Assembly (NCBI RefSeq): GCF_044197065.1
Contig: NZ_JBIQOI010000010.1
Location: 87,603-151,602 of the forward strand
Reading direction: 5' to 3'
From: Kluyvera ascorbata_C
GTDB lineage: Bacteria > Pseudomonadota > Gammaproteobacteria > Enterobacterales > Enterobacteriaceae
DNA length: 64,000 nt
The first letter of the stretch is position 1; each line of letters begins with the position of its first letter. Positions 50,197 to 58,775 of this stretch are shown here, in pieces. The notes under the pieces are model-generated. The model was given only the letters and a program-made list of their open reading frames with translations, made no database searches and was not told the origin of the DNA. Position numbers and translations under genes: made by a program.

Positions 50197-51129
50197 TCAG
50201 GCGTTCTGCTTCAGCGTTCTGGCGTACATGCGCCCTTCGGCGGCCAGCGCCAGCAGGCTTGGGTCGCGCTCGCGGTTGCGGGCAAAGACAATCGCGATAA
50301 GCTGCTGCATCTGATAAGGCTCAGCGAGCTTTTGCAGCTTCACGGTATTCTCATACATCTTCTTCATTCGCCCCGGCATCAAACAGAATCCTACCCCAGC
50401 TTGTACCAGACTGAGCATCGAGAAGATGTCGTTGACGCGGGTCACGATTTCCGGCTCAAACCCGGCGATATGAAACGCTTCCTGAAAACCGGCGTAGGTG
50501 GCAAACCCTTCTGCCAGCGAGACAAACTTCTCATTGCGATAGTGGCGTAGGTCCGCCTTCTTGGTGGCGTCCAGCGTCGCGGACATCGGTGCGGCGAGGT
50601 AGATATCGTCGTGGAACAGGGGGAGGACTTCGAGGCTGTTGCGGTCGATTTCGCTTTCAGAAATGGAGATGAGGATCGCGTCCAGCGTGCCGTCTTCCAG
50701 CATTTTCAGCAGCGCTTCGTTGGAGCCCATGGTGAGATCCAGCTCCAGGTCCGGGCGGCGCAGCTTCATGCCCATAATCAGGTGCGGCACCGTCTCCAGC
50801 GTCAGCGAGTAAAGCGTACCCACGCGTAAACGCCCCTGGCCGACGCCCGCCGTTTTGCGCGTCTCTTCCAGACCGCGCTCCATCAACTGGGTGACTTCCT
50901 GGCAATACTCCAGCAGTGTCCACGCCGCGGGCTGGGCGATAAGATTACGCCCTTTATGGACGAACAGCGGACACCGAACGTTCTCTTCCAGCGTGTGCAG
51001 CGCCCGGTGTACGCTGACGCCGCTGATGTTCAGCGCCTCGGCGGTACGGGCGATGTTGCCCTTCTCCATAAAGGTCATGAATATGGTCAGCTTGCGGAAG
51101 GTAATATCGTCGGTGATTGACAGGTTCAT
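50197..51129 (-). CDS. mdcR: LysR-type regulator MdcR
   Basis: MdcR is the presumed LysR-family activator of the malonate genes. The 310-residue product has an N-terminal winged helix (about 10-68, FMEKGNIARTAEALNISGVS then VHRALHTLEENV) and a C-terminal effector domain (about 95-300, GRLRVGTLYSLTLETVPHLI). It is convergent with mdcH, as described for Klebsiella. Only 16 bases separate it from yheS upstream, so it might be read through from yheS. Its target site is not proven. Confidence 0.9.
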   Translation of the reverse strand: MNLSITDDITFRKLTIFMTFMEKGNIARTAEALNISGVSVHRALHTLEENVRCPLFVHKGRNLIAQPAAWTLLEYCQEVTQLMERGLEETRKTAGVGQGRLRVGTLYSLTLETVPHLIMGMKLRRPDLELDLTMGSNEALLKMLEDGTLDAILISISESEIDRNSLEVLPLFHDDIYLAAPMSATLDATKKADLRHYRNEKFVSLAEGFATYAGFQEAFHIAGFEPEIVTRVNDIFSMLSLVQAGVGFCLMPGRMKKMYENTVKLQKLAEPYQMQQLIAIVFARNRERDPSLLALAAEGRMYARTLKQNA

Positions 51130-51145
51130 CGCCCGCTCCCATGGC

Positions 51146-53053
51146 TTAGTCGTTTTGCATCATCTGCTCAAGCTGTTCCTGCGCCTCGAGCCACGCCATC
51201 TCGCATTCTTCCAGCCCGGACTTGGCGCTGGCCTGAAGCTGCAAGCATTCGGTCATTTCGGCTTTGCGGCCTGGTTCATACAGGCTGCTGTCGCCGAGCT
51301 TCTCTTCTGCTTTTGCCAGTTGGGCGTTGAGCTTCTCCATCTCTTTTTCCAGACGGGTAATTTCTTTACGCAGCGGCTGCGTTAGGGTGCGCAGCTCCGC
51401 TTCGCGGCGCTTTTGATCTTTACGCGACTGCGCGCTGTTGGCGTTGTTCTCTTTCGGCGTGTCGTCGGCCTGGTTTTCCAGCTTCTGCACGTCGCTCAGC
51501 CACTGCTGATAATCTTCCAGGTCACCGTCGAACGGCTCGACCTTTTTATCGTGCACCAGGTAGAGATCGTCGGTGGTAGAGCGAATCAGGTGACGGTCGT
51601 GCGAGACCACAACCAGCGCGCCTTCGAAATCGATTAATGCTTCGGTCAGCGCCTGACGCATGTCGAGGTCAAGGTGGTTGGTCGGTTCATCGAGCAGCAG
51701 CAGGTTCGGGCGCTGCCAGACGATCAGCGCCAGCACCAGACGCGCTTTCTCGCCGCCGGAAAAGCGAGCGGTCTGCTCGGTGACTTTATCGCCCTGGAAG
51801 CCAAAGCCGCCGAGGTAGTCACGCAGCTTCTGCTCGAGCTCCTGCGGTGCCATACGCGCCAGATGCTGCAACGGGGATTCATCCGCGCGCAGGAACTCTA
51901 GCTGATGCTGGGCGAAGTAACCGAGCTTGATGCCTTTGGCGAGGCCGATTTCACCGTGCAGCGGCTCAAGTTCGCCCGCCAGCAGTTTAATCAGCGTCGA
52001 TTTACCTGCGCCGTTGCGGCCGAGCAGACCGATGCGCGAGCCCGGTACCAGGTTCAGCTTGATGGATTCAAGGATCGTGCGGTCGCCGTAGCCCGCGCTG
52101 ACTTTTTCCATCTTCAGCAGCGGGTTCGGCAGGCTTTCTGGCGCGCGGAAGCTGAAGTGGAACGGGTTATCGACGTGGGCGGGGGCAATCAGCTCCATGC
52201 GCTCAAGCATCTTGATACGGCTCTGCGCCTGCTTGGCCTTGGTGGCCTTGGCGCGGAAACGGTCGATATAGCTTTGCAGATGCGCCACGCGCTCCTGCTG
52301 GCTTTCGTACATTGCCTGCTGCTGAGCCAGACGGGTGGCACGCTGCACCTCAAACGAGCTGTAGTTGCCGGTGTACTCGAACATCGTTTCCTGTTCGATA
52401 TGAATAATTTTGTCGATAACCGGGTCAAGGAAGTCGCGGTCGTGGGAAATCAGGATCAGCGTGCCCTGATAGCTTTTGAGCCATCTTTCCAGCCAGATAA
52501 CCGCATCGAGGTCGAGGTGGTTGGTCGGTTCATCGAGCAGCAGCAGGTCGGAGCGGCAAATCAGCGCCTGTGCCAGGTTAAGGCGCATACGCCAGCCGCC
52601 CGAGAAGTCGCTGACCGGGCGGTCGAGCTGTTCATTGCTGAAGCCGAGGCCGTGCAGCAGGCTGGAGGCGCGAGAGCGGATGGTCCACGCGTCAATCGCG
52701 TCCAGCTTGCCGTGAACGGTGGCAATGGCGTGGCCGTCATCGCGTTCGTTGGCGTCGTTAAGCTGGGCTTCGAGCTGGCGGTATTCACGGTCGCCGTCAA
52801 TGACATAGTCCAGAGCAGGCTGAGGCAGCGCAGGGGTTTCCTGGTTTACCCACGCCAGCTGCCAGCTGCTCGGATAGGTAAAGTTGCCGCCGTCGGCGCT
52901 TATCTCGTTTTTCAGCAGCGCGAGCAGCGTGGATTTGCCGCAGCCGTTTTTGCCCACCAGGCCGACTTTCTGCCCGGGGTTGATGGTGGCCGATGCGTTA
53001 TCCAGCAGGACACGCACGCCGCGACGAATTTGTAACGAGGAGAAAACAATCAT
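51146..53053 (-). CDS. yheS: ABC-F ATPase YheS
   Basis: YheS is an ABC-F protein, a soluble ATPase that acts on the ribosome, probably at stalled complexes. The 635 residues contain two ABC domains without membrane segments: first Walker A GLVGKNGCGKST with signature SDFSGGWRMRL and Walker B LLLLDEPTNHLD, then the ABC-F linker, then the second GLLGRNGAGKST, FSGGEKARL and LLLLDEPTNHLD. A C-terminal coiled coil (about 540-635) follows. It is divergent from kefG. Confidence 0.96.
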   Translation of the reverse strand: MIVFSSLQIRRGVRVLLDNASATINPGQKVGLVGKNGCGKSTLLALLKNEISADGGNFTYPSSWQLAWVNQETPALPQPALDYVIDGDREYRQLEAQLNDANERDDGHAIATVHGKLDAIDAWTIRSRASSLLHGLGFSNEQLDRPVSDFSGGWRMRLNLAQALICRSDLLLLDEPTNHLDLDAVIWLERWLKSYQGTLILISHDRDFLDPVIDKIIHIEQETMFEYTGNYSSFEVQRATRLAQQQAMYESQQERVAHLQSYIDRFRAKATKAKQAQSRIKMLERMELIAPAHVDNPFHFSFRAPESLPNPLLKMEKVSAGYGDRTILESIKLNLVPGSRIGLLGRNGAGKSTLIKLLAGELEPLHGEIGLAKGIKLGYFAQHQLEFLRADESPLQHLARMAPQELEQKLRDYLGGFGFQGDKVTEQTARFSGGEKARLVLALIVWQRPNLLLLDEPTNHLDLDMRQALTEALIDFEGALVVVSHDRHLIRSTTDDLYLVHDKKVEPFDGDLEDYQQWLSDVQKLENQADDTPKENNANSAQSRKDQKRREAELRTLTQPLRKEITRLEKEMEKLNAQLAKAEEKLGDSSLYEPGRKAEMTECLQLQASAKSGLEECEMAWLEAQEQLEQMMQND

Positions 53054-53221
53054 AAGGCGCCGTATGTTCTGAATATGTTAAATTGTCATTGTGGTAATGT
53101 AGTGTGGTAAGCGAATCGCAGACCGGGCCGCAATGGTAGCCCAAAACGATGACTATACACAAAATCATTCAGGTTGCGTCCCGCTACCAGAAAGAGGATG
53201 TGATTGACGCCCGGGAGGGGA

Positions 53222-53776
53222 ATGATGTCACAGACGGCGAAAGTCCTGCTTGTCTATGCCCATCCGGAATCACAGGACTCGGTGGCTAACCGGGTTTTGC
53301 TTAAACCGGCTTCGCAGTTAAGCAACGTAACCGTGCACGATCTCTACGCGCACTATCCTGATTTTTTTATTGATATCCCCCGCGAGCAGGCGCTGCTGCG
53401 TGAGCACGATGTCATCGTGTTTCAGCACCCTCTCTATACCTACAGCTGCCCATCCTTGATGAAAGAGTGGCTGGATCGCGTGCTAAGCCGCGGTTTCGCT
53501 AGCGGTATTGGTGGTAACCAGCTGGCGGGAAAGTACTGGCGTAGCGTAATTACCACCGGTGAACCGGAAAGCGCCTATCGCCACGACGGGCTCAATCGCT
53601 ACCCGATGAGCGACATTTTGCGCCCGTTCGAGCTGACGGCTGCCATGTGCCATATGCACTGGCTGAGCCCAATCATCATCTATTGGGCGCGACGTCAGCC
53701 GCCCAATGAATTAGCAAACCACGCGAAAGCCTATGCCGACTGGCTAGCAGCGCCGATAACGGCAGGGGGGCGATGA
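53222..53776 (+). CDS. kefG: KefG, ancillary quinone oxidoreductase of KefB
   Basis: KefG is the flavodoxin-fold (NQO1-like) ancillary protein that KefB needs for full activity. The start is the ATG of MMSQTAKVLLVYAHPESQDS (184 residues, as in E. coli); six upstream codons are dropped. Fold signatures are VIVFQHPLYTYSCPSLMKEW and the GEPESAYRH segment. Its stop overlaps the start of kefB. Confidence 0.95.
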   Translation: MMSQTAKVLLVYAHPESQDSVANRVLLKPASQLSNVTVHDLYAHYPDFFIDIPREQALLREHDVIVFQHPLYTYSCPSLMKEWLDRVLSRGFASGIGGNQLAGKYWRSVITTGEPESAYRHDGLNRYPMSDILRPFELTAAMCHMHWLSPIIIYWARRQPPNELANHAKAYADWLAAPITAGGR

Positions 53777-55581
53777 TGGAAGGTTCTGATTTATTACTGG
53801 CCGGAGTGCTGTTTCTCTTCGCGGCGGTGGCCGCGGTGCCACTGGCAGCGCGGTTAGGTATCGGTGCGGTATTAGGTTATCTGCTGGCGGGTATCGCCAT
53901 CGGCCCGTGGGGACTTGGCTTTATCAGCGACGTGGATGAAATTCTCCACTTCTCCGAGCTGGGCGTGGTGTTCCTGATGTTTATCATCGGCCTGGAGCTG
54001 AATCCGGCCAAACTGTGGCAGCTACGGCGTCCTATCTTTGGTATCGGCGCGGCGCAGGTGATTTTCAGCGCGGCGATCCTCGGCGGGCTGTTGATGCTCA
54101 CCCACTTCTCCTGGCAGGCAGCGGTGATCGGCGGTATTGGCCTTGCGATGTCGTCAACCGCGATGGCGCTGCAATTGATGCGTGAAAAAGGGATGAACCG
54201 CAGCGAGTCCGGGCAGCTCGGTTTCTCGGTGCTGCTATTCCAGGATCTGGCGGTCATTCCCGCGTTAGCGCTGGTACCGCTGCTAGCCGGTGCGGGCGAT
54301 GATCATTTTGATTGGCAAACCGTTGGCGTAAAAGTCCTGGCCTTTGGCGGCATGCTGATCGGCGGGCGCTATCTGCTGCGCCCGGTATTCCGTTTTATTG
54401 CCAGCTCTGGCGTGCGTGAAGTGTTTACTGCCGCGACGCTGCTGCTGGTGCTGGGGTCGGCGCTGTTTATGGACGCGCTGGGTCTTTCAATGGCGCTGGG
54501 GACTTTCATTGCAGGCGTGCTGCTGGCAGAAAGTGAATATCGCCACGAGCTGGAAATTGCTATCGAGCCGTTTAAAGGGCTGCTGCTGGGGCTGTTCTTT
54601 ATCTCGGTGGGGATGTCGCTCAACCTTGGCGTGCTCTACACCCATCTACTGGTGGTGATTGTTGGCGTGGCGCTGCTGGTGGCGGTGAAAACGCTGGTGC
54701 TGTATCTGCTGGCGCATCTTCACGGTATGCGCAGCTCGGAGCGGATGCAGTTTGCCGGCGTGCTGAGCCAGGGCGGTGAGTTTGCCTTTGTGCTCTTCTC
54801 GGCGGCATCGTCATTTAAGGTCTTTAAGGGCGACCAGATGTCGCTCCTGCTGGTGGTCGTGACGCTGTCGATGATGACCACGCCGCTGCTGATGAAGCTT
54901 GTCGATCTCACGCTGTCGCGCCGCTTTAATGGGCCGGAAGAGGAAGATGAAGCGCCGTGGGTGGACGATGATAAGCCGCAGGTTATTGTGGTGGGCTTTG
55001 GGCGCTTCGGGCAGGTGATTGGTCGCCTGCTGATGGCCAACAAGCTACGAATCACCGTTCTGGAGCGCGACATCAGCGCGGTTAACCTGATGCGCAAATA
55101 TGGCTATAAGGTTTATTACGGCGATGCGACCCAGGTTGAACTGTTGCGTTCGGCAGGCGCTGAGCAGGCGCAGTCAATCGTGATCACCTGCAACGAGCCG
55201 GAAGATACCATGAAGCTGGTGGAAATCTGCCAGCAGCATTTCCCGCACCTGAAGATTATGGCCCGTGCGCGAGGACGTGTGGAGGCGCACGAACTGCTGC
55301 AGGCGGGCGTGGTACAGTTTTCTCGTGAGACCTTTTCCAGCGCGCTGGAACTGGGGCGCAAAGCGCTTATCTCCACCGGTATGCACCCGCATCAGGCGCA
55401 GCGCGCACAGCTGCACTTTAAGCGCCTGGATATGCGCATGCTGCGCGAGCTGATGCCGGTACACAGCGATACCCAACAAATTTCTCGCGTGCGGGAAGCG
55501 CGACGAGAGCTGGAGGAAATTTTCCAGCGCGAGATGCAACAAGAGCGGCGGCAGTTGGACGGCTGGGACGAATTTGAATAG
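53776..55581 (+). CDS. kefB: Glutathione-gated K+/H+ efflux antiporter KefB
   Basis: KefB is a CPA2-family inner-membrane potassium efflux system, held closed by glutathione and opened by its electrophile adducts. The 601 residues (from the second of two consecutive ATG codons; the first is at 53773) form 12-13 helices (to about 380), with ion-pathway LLFQDLAVIPALAL. The cytoplasmic RCK_N domain follows (about 400-520, VIVVGFGRFGQVIGRLL, a GXGXXG nucleotide fold). It follows kefG and precedes yheV by nine bases. Confidence 0.96.
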   Translation: MEGSDLLLAGVLFLFAAVAAVPLAARLGIGAVLGYLLAGIAIGPWGLGFISDVDEILHFSELGVVFLMFIIGLELNPAKLWQLRRPIFGIGAAQVIFSAAILGGLLMLTHFSWQAAVIGGIGLAMSSTAMALQLMREKGMNRSESGQLGFSVLLFQDLAVIPALALVPLLAGAGDDHFDWQTVGVKVLAFGGMLIGGRYLLRPVFRFIASSGVREVFTAATLLLVLGSALFMDALGLSMALGTFIAGVLLAESEYRHELEIAIEPFKGLLLGLFFISVGMSLNLGVLYTHLLVVIVGVALLVAVKTLVLYLLAHLHGMRSSERMQFAGVLSQGGEFAFVLFSAASSFKVFKGDQMSLLLVVVTLSMMTTPLLMKLVDLTLSRRFNGPEEEDEAPWVDDDKPQVIVVGFGRFGQVIGRLLMANKLRITVLERDISAVNLMRKYGYKVYYGDATQVELLRSAGAEQAQSIVITCNEPEDTMKLVEICQQHFPHLKIMARARGRVEAHELLQAGVVQFSRETFSSALELGRKALISTGMHPHQAQRAQLHFKRLDMRMLRELMPVHSDTQQISRVREARRELEEIFQREMQQERRQLDGWDEFE

Positions 55582-55590
55582 AAGGTGAGT

Positions 55591-55791
55591 ATGGCGGTAC
55601 GTAAACGTTTTATCGCGGGCGCGAAATGCCCGTCGTGTCAGGCGCAAGACTCTATGGCGATGTGGCGCGAGAATAATATCGATGTGGTTGAGTGTGTTAA
55701 GTGCGGACACCAGATGCGAGAGGCGGATAAAGAAGCCCGCGAACACGTTCGTAAAGAGGAACAAGTGATCGGTATTTTTCATCCGGAGTAG
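55591..55791 (+). CDS. yheV: Zinc-ribbon protein YheV
   Basis: YheV is a small conserved protein of unknown function. The start is the ATG of MAVRKRFIAGAKCPSCQAQD (66 residues, the E. coli length), with GAAGGTGAG upstream; the frame opens two codons earlier. Two CXXC knuckles, CPSC and CVKC, about 25 residues apart suggest a zinc ribbon. It ends the kefGB-yheV run. Confidence 0.93.
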   Translation: MAVRKRFIAGAKCPSCQAQDSMAMWRENNIDVVECVKCGHQMREADKEAREHVRKEEQVIGIFHPE

Positions 55792-55887
55792 CGATCCGTG
55801 CTGTCTTTTTTTAAGCTTATGGGTACACGGGTGTAGAATTCCGCTACAATCTGCGCCACTAAAATATTCCCATGCTCAGGAGATATC

Positions 55888-56490
55888 ATGAAAGTAGCAA
55901 AAGACCTGGTGGTCAGCCTGGCCTATCAGGTACGTACAGAAGACGGTGTATTGGTTGATGAGTCTCCGGTAAGTGCACCGCTTGACTACCTGCATGGTCA
56001 CGGTTCCCTGATCTCCGGCCTGGAAAACGCGCTGGACGGTCACGAAGTTGGTGATAAATTCGACGTTGCTGTTCAAGCTAACGACGCTTACGGTCAGTAC
56101 GACGAAAACCTGGTGCAGCGCGTTCCTAAAGACGTCTTCATGGGCGTTGACGAACTGCAGGTTGGCATGCGCTTCCTGGCTGAAACTGACCAGGGTCCAG
56201 TACCGGTTGAAATCACCGAAGTTGAAGACGACCACGTTGTGGTTGACGGCAACCACATGCTGGCTGGCCAGAACCTGAAGTTCAACGTTGAAGTTGTTGC
56301 TATCCGCGAAGCGACCGAAGAAGAGCTGGCTCACGGCCACGTTCACGGTGCGAACGGTCACGACCACGATCATGACCACGACCACGACGGTTGCTGCGGC
56401 GGTCACGGCCATGACCACGGTCACGACCACGGTGGCGAAGGCTGCTGCGGCGGCGGCGGTAAAGGCCACGGCGGTTGCGGTTGCCACTAA
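55888..56490 (+). CDS. slyD: Peptidyl-prolyl isomerase and metallochaperone SlyD
   Basis: SlyD is a cytoplasmic FKBP-type isomerase and chaperone that delivers nickel for hydrogenase maturation. The 200 residues hold the FKBP domain (1-69 and about 130-147) with the inserted IF chaperone domain (about 70-128), then a C-terminal tail of about 50 residues with roughly 15 His and six Cys, interleaved with Gly and Asp, for Ni/Zn binding. The tail is a few residues longer than in E. coli. TACAAT at 55845-55850 could be its -10. A REP cluster and terminator follow. Confidence 0.97.
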   Translation: MKVAKDLVVSLAYQVRTEDGVLVDESPVSAPLDYLHGHGSLISGLENALDGHEVGDKFDVAVQANDAYGQYDENLVQRVPKDVFMGVDELQVGMRFLAETDQGPVPVEITEVEDDHVVVDGNHMLAGQNLKFNVEVVAIREATEEELAHGHVHGANGHDHDHDHDHDGCCGGHGHDHGHDHGGEGCCGGGGKGHGGCGCH

Positions 56491-56500
56491 GCCGTATGTT

Positions 56501-56568
56501 TGCCTGATGGCGCTGTGCTTATCAGGCCTACGGTAGGCCGGATAAGACGTTTACGTCGCCATCCGGCA
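56501..56568. repeat. REP pair between slyD and slyX
   Basis: GCCTGATGGCGCTGTGCTTA with its ATCAGGCCTAC end (to 56531) and GTAGGCCGGATAAGACGTTT with GCCATCCGGC (56533-56568) are two classical REP units in opposite orientation after slyD. Confidence 0.85.
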
Positions 56569-56569
56569 C

Positions 56570-56599
56570 AAAAAAAAGCGGGGAAACCCGCTTTTTTTA
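56570..56599. terminator. Bidirectional terminator slyD / slyX
   Basis: An A-run, AAGCGGG, loop GAAA and CCCGCTT with a T-run form a typical two-way intrinsic terminator between convergent slyD and slyX. Confidence 0.9.
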
Positions 56600-56603
56600 C
56601 GCC

Positions 56604-56822
56604 TCAATAATGAGGTGGTGGTGTCTCTTCAGATTGTGACGCCATGTTTGACGGCTGGCTGGCCTTTAGCTTTTCAGTCAGTAAGCGCAGATGTTCGCGT
56701 AGCTTTGCCATCTCCATCTCGTGCGCTGTGACCGTCATGTTGAGGTCATCGATGGTGATTTCCTGAAAGGCCAGACGGCTTTCAAGCTCAGCCAGACGCG
56801 CTTCGATAGTCGTTTCCTGCAT
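56604..56822 (-). CDS. slyX: SlyX coiled-coil protein
   Basis: SlyX is a small protein of unknown function named for its position near slyD. The start is the ATG of MQETTIEARLAELESRLAFQ (72 residues, as in E. coli); 16 upstream in-frame codons are not supported. Residues about 5-55 form a coiled coil (heptads of Leu, Ile and Met), and the end SQSEETPPPHY is the family's conserved tail. It is divergent from fkpA. Confidence 0.94.
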   Translation of the reverse strand: MQETTIEARLAELESRLAFQEITIDDLNMTVTAHEMEMAKLREHLRLLTEKLKASQPSNMASQSEETPPPHY

Positions 56823-56905
56823 GATGTCCTCTCTACTGTTGTCACCGCAATCGCCGCGGATTCTACGCAACTTTTCCCAGCCGTGCAGCCTCTCTTTACG
56901 AGGCT

Positions 56906-56934
56906 GGAAACTAATTTAAACAAAAAGAGTCTGA
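56906..56934 (+). promoter_or_regulatory. Sigma-E-like promoter of fkpA
   Basis: GGAAACT (56906-56912) and TCTGA (56930-56934) with a 17-base spacer resemble the -35 (GGAACTT) and -10 (TCTGA) elements of sigma-E promoters. They lie 110 bases upstream of fkpA, a known sigma-E regulon gene in E. coli. The transcription start was not determined. Confidence 0.7.
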
Positions 56935-57044
56935 AAAGAGTCGATATGAGAAGCGTTCATATGTAGATTTCCTCTACAACGTTCTATAGTACGCTTCTCA
57001 TTTAGTTAACATTGGGGCGAGAGGCCCCGGCCCTGGAGAGATGG

Positions 57045-57887
57045 ATGAAATCACTGTTTAAAGTAACGCTTCTGGCAACCACAATGGCCGTTGCACTGAA
57101 TGCCCCTCTGACCTATGCAGCTGACGCTGCTAAAGCTGCACCAGCTGCGGACGCGAAAGCGGCTCCAGCAGCAGACAGCAAAGCTGCATTCAAAAATGAC
57201 GACCAGAAATCTGCCTATGCGCTGGGCGCATCGCTGGGTCGTTACATGGAAAACTCTCTGAAAGAACAGGAAAAACTGGGCATCAAACTGGATAAAAACC
57301 AGCTGATCGCCGGTGTTCAGGATGCGTTTGCTGATAAGAGCAAGCTGTCCGATCAGGAGATCGAACAAACTCTGCAGGCGTTTGAAACTCGCGTGAAGAC
57401 CTCCGCTCAGGCGAAGATGGAAAAAGACGCGGCTGATAACGAAGCAAAAGGTAAGGCTTTCCGCGACAAGTTCGCCAAAGAGAAAGGCGTGAAAACCGCT
57501 AAATCTGGCCTGCTGTACAAAGTAGAGAAAGAAGGTACTGGCGACGCGCCGAAAGACAGCGACACCGTTGTGGTTAACTACAAAGGTACGCTGATCGATG
57601 GTAAAGAGTTCGATAACTCTTACACCCGCGGTGAGCCTCTCTCCTTCCGTCTGGACGGCGTTATCCCAGGCTGGACCGAAGGTCTGAAAAATATTAAGAA
57701 GGGCGGTAAAATCCAGCTGGTTATCCCACCAGATCTGGCTTACGGCAAAACCGGCGTTCCGGGTATCCCGGCTAACTCCACCCTGGTCTTCGATGTTGAA
57801 CTGTTAGACATCAAACCGGCACCGAAAGCCGATGCGCAGCCAGAAGCTGCGCCGGCTGATAAAGCGGCCGAAGCCAGCAAAAAATAA
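57045..57887 (+). CDS. fkpA: Periplasmic FKBP-type isomerase/chaperone FkpA
   Basis: FkpA folds envelope proteins and is induced by envelope stress. The start is the ATG of MKSLFKVTLLATTMAVALNA (280 residues). A Sec signal peptide (about 1-25), an Ala/Lys-rich stretch (AAKAAPAADAKAA), the helical dimerisation domain (about 45-140) and the FKBP domain (about 155-262, VVVNYKGTLIDGKEFDNSY, VIPGWTEGLKNIKKGGK) follow in order. The tail is rich in Ala, Lys and Pro. It is about ten residues longer than E. coli, in the spacer and tail. Confidence 0.97.
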   Translation: MKSLFKVTLLATTMAVALNAPLTYAADAAKAAPAADAKAAPAADSKAAFKNDDQKSAYALGASLGRYMENSLKEQEKLGIKLDKNQLIAGVQDAFADKSKLSDQEIEQTLQAFETRVKTSAQAKMEKDAADNEAKGKAFRDKFAKEKGVKTAKSGLLYKVEKEGTGDAPKDSDTVVVNYKGTLIDGKEFDNSYTRGEPLSFRLDGVIPGWTEGLKNIKKGGKIQLVIPPDLAYGKTGVPGIPANSTLVFDVELLDIKPAPKADAQPEAAPADKAAEASKK

Positions 57888-57895
57888 GATAGCGA

Positions 57896-57925
57896 AAGCC
57901 GCCGCCCAATGGGCGGCGGCTTTTT
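57896..57925 (+). terminator. Intrinsic terminator after fkpA
   Basis: AAAGCCGCCGCCC-AAT-GGGCGGCGGCTTTTTATT is a 13-pair GC-rich hairpin with a T-run, eight bases after fkpA. Confidence 0.93.
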
Positions 57926-58052
57926 ATTATCTACAGGATATAATTAATGCTGGAAAGCGCCTTATGCGCTGTATTACTTTAGATGCCCCTAATAGTGATG
58001 AGCCTGCCCTGACAACATAACGACAGGCTCCTGAAAAGGAGTGCTTTTTTTC

Positions 58053-58775
58053 ATGTCCAGGTCGCTTTTAACCAACGAAACCAGTGAACTTGATTTACTG
58101 GATCAACGTCCTTTCGATCAAACTGACTTCGATATTCTAAAATCCTACGAAGCGGTTGTGGACGGGTTGGCGATGCTCATTGGTTCCCACTGCGAAATCG
58201 TGTTGCATTCACTTCAGGATTTAAAATGCTCGGCGATACGCATCGCGAATGGCGAACATACCGGGCGTAAAATCGGTTCTCCGATTACCGATCTCGCGCT
58301 ACGCATGCTGCATGATATGACCGGGGCAGATAGCAGCGTTTCCAAATGCTATTTTACTCGCGCCAAAAGCGGTGTACTGATGAAGTCCGTCACCATCGCA
58401 ATCCGTAACCGCGATCACCGGGTTATCGGCTTACTGTGCATCAACATGAACCTCGATGTACCGTTCTCCCAGATCATGAACACCTTTATTCCGCCGGAAA
58501 CGCCGGAAGTCGGTTCTGCGGTTAACTTCGCTTCCTCCGTTGAGGACCTGGTGACCCAGACGCTGGAGTTCACTATCGAAGAGGTGAATGCCGATCGCAA
58601 CGTTTCCAATAACGCCAAGAATCGCCAGATCGTGCTCAATCTTTATGAGAAAGGCATCTTTGACATCAAGGATGCGATTAACCAGGTAGCCGATCGTCTG
58701 AACATCTCCAAACACACCGTCTATCTCTACATTCGTCAGTTCAAGAGCGGTGATTTCCTGGGGCAAGATAAGTAA
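58053..58775 (+). CDS. yheO: YheO, PAS/YheO and HTH regulator-like protein
   Basis: YheO is a probable DNA-binding regulator; its targets are unknown to me. The start is the ATG of MSRSLLTNETSELDLLDQRP (240 residues, the E. coli length). An N-terminal YheO-type PAS-like domain (about 30-145, VVDGLAMLIGSHCEIVLHSL, ANGEHTGRKIGSPITDLALR) is followed by a C-terminal helix-turn-helix (about 195-232, DAINQVADRLNISKHTVYLY). Its stop overlaps the tusD start, so it is the first gene of the yheO-tusDCB run. Confidence 0.93.
   Translation: MSRSLLTNETSELDLLDQRPFDQTDFDILKSYEAVVDGLAMLIGSHCEIVLHSLQDLKCSAIRIANGEHTGRKIGSPITDLALRMLHDMTGADSSVSKCYFTRAKSGVLMKSVTIAIRNRDHRVIGLLCINMNLDVPFSQIMNTFIPPETPEVGSAVNFASSVEDLVTQTLEFTIEEVNADRNVSNNAKNRQIVLNLYEKGIFDIKDAINQVADRLNISKHTVYLYIRQFKSGDFLGQDK

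Noticed and set aside
51905..53035. 376-codon open frame on the plus strand, opposite yheS
   Set aside because: Antisense to the two conserved ABC domains of yheS; composition and lack of motifs mark it as a shadow frame.
56334..56490. Histidine- and glycine-rich repeats considered as a nucleotide repeat tract or sequencing artefact
   Set aside because: The frame stays intact and the encoded His/Cys tail is the known metal-binding tail of SlyD.
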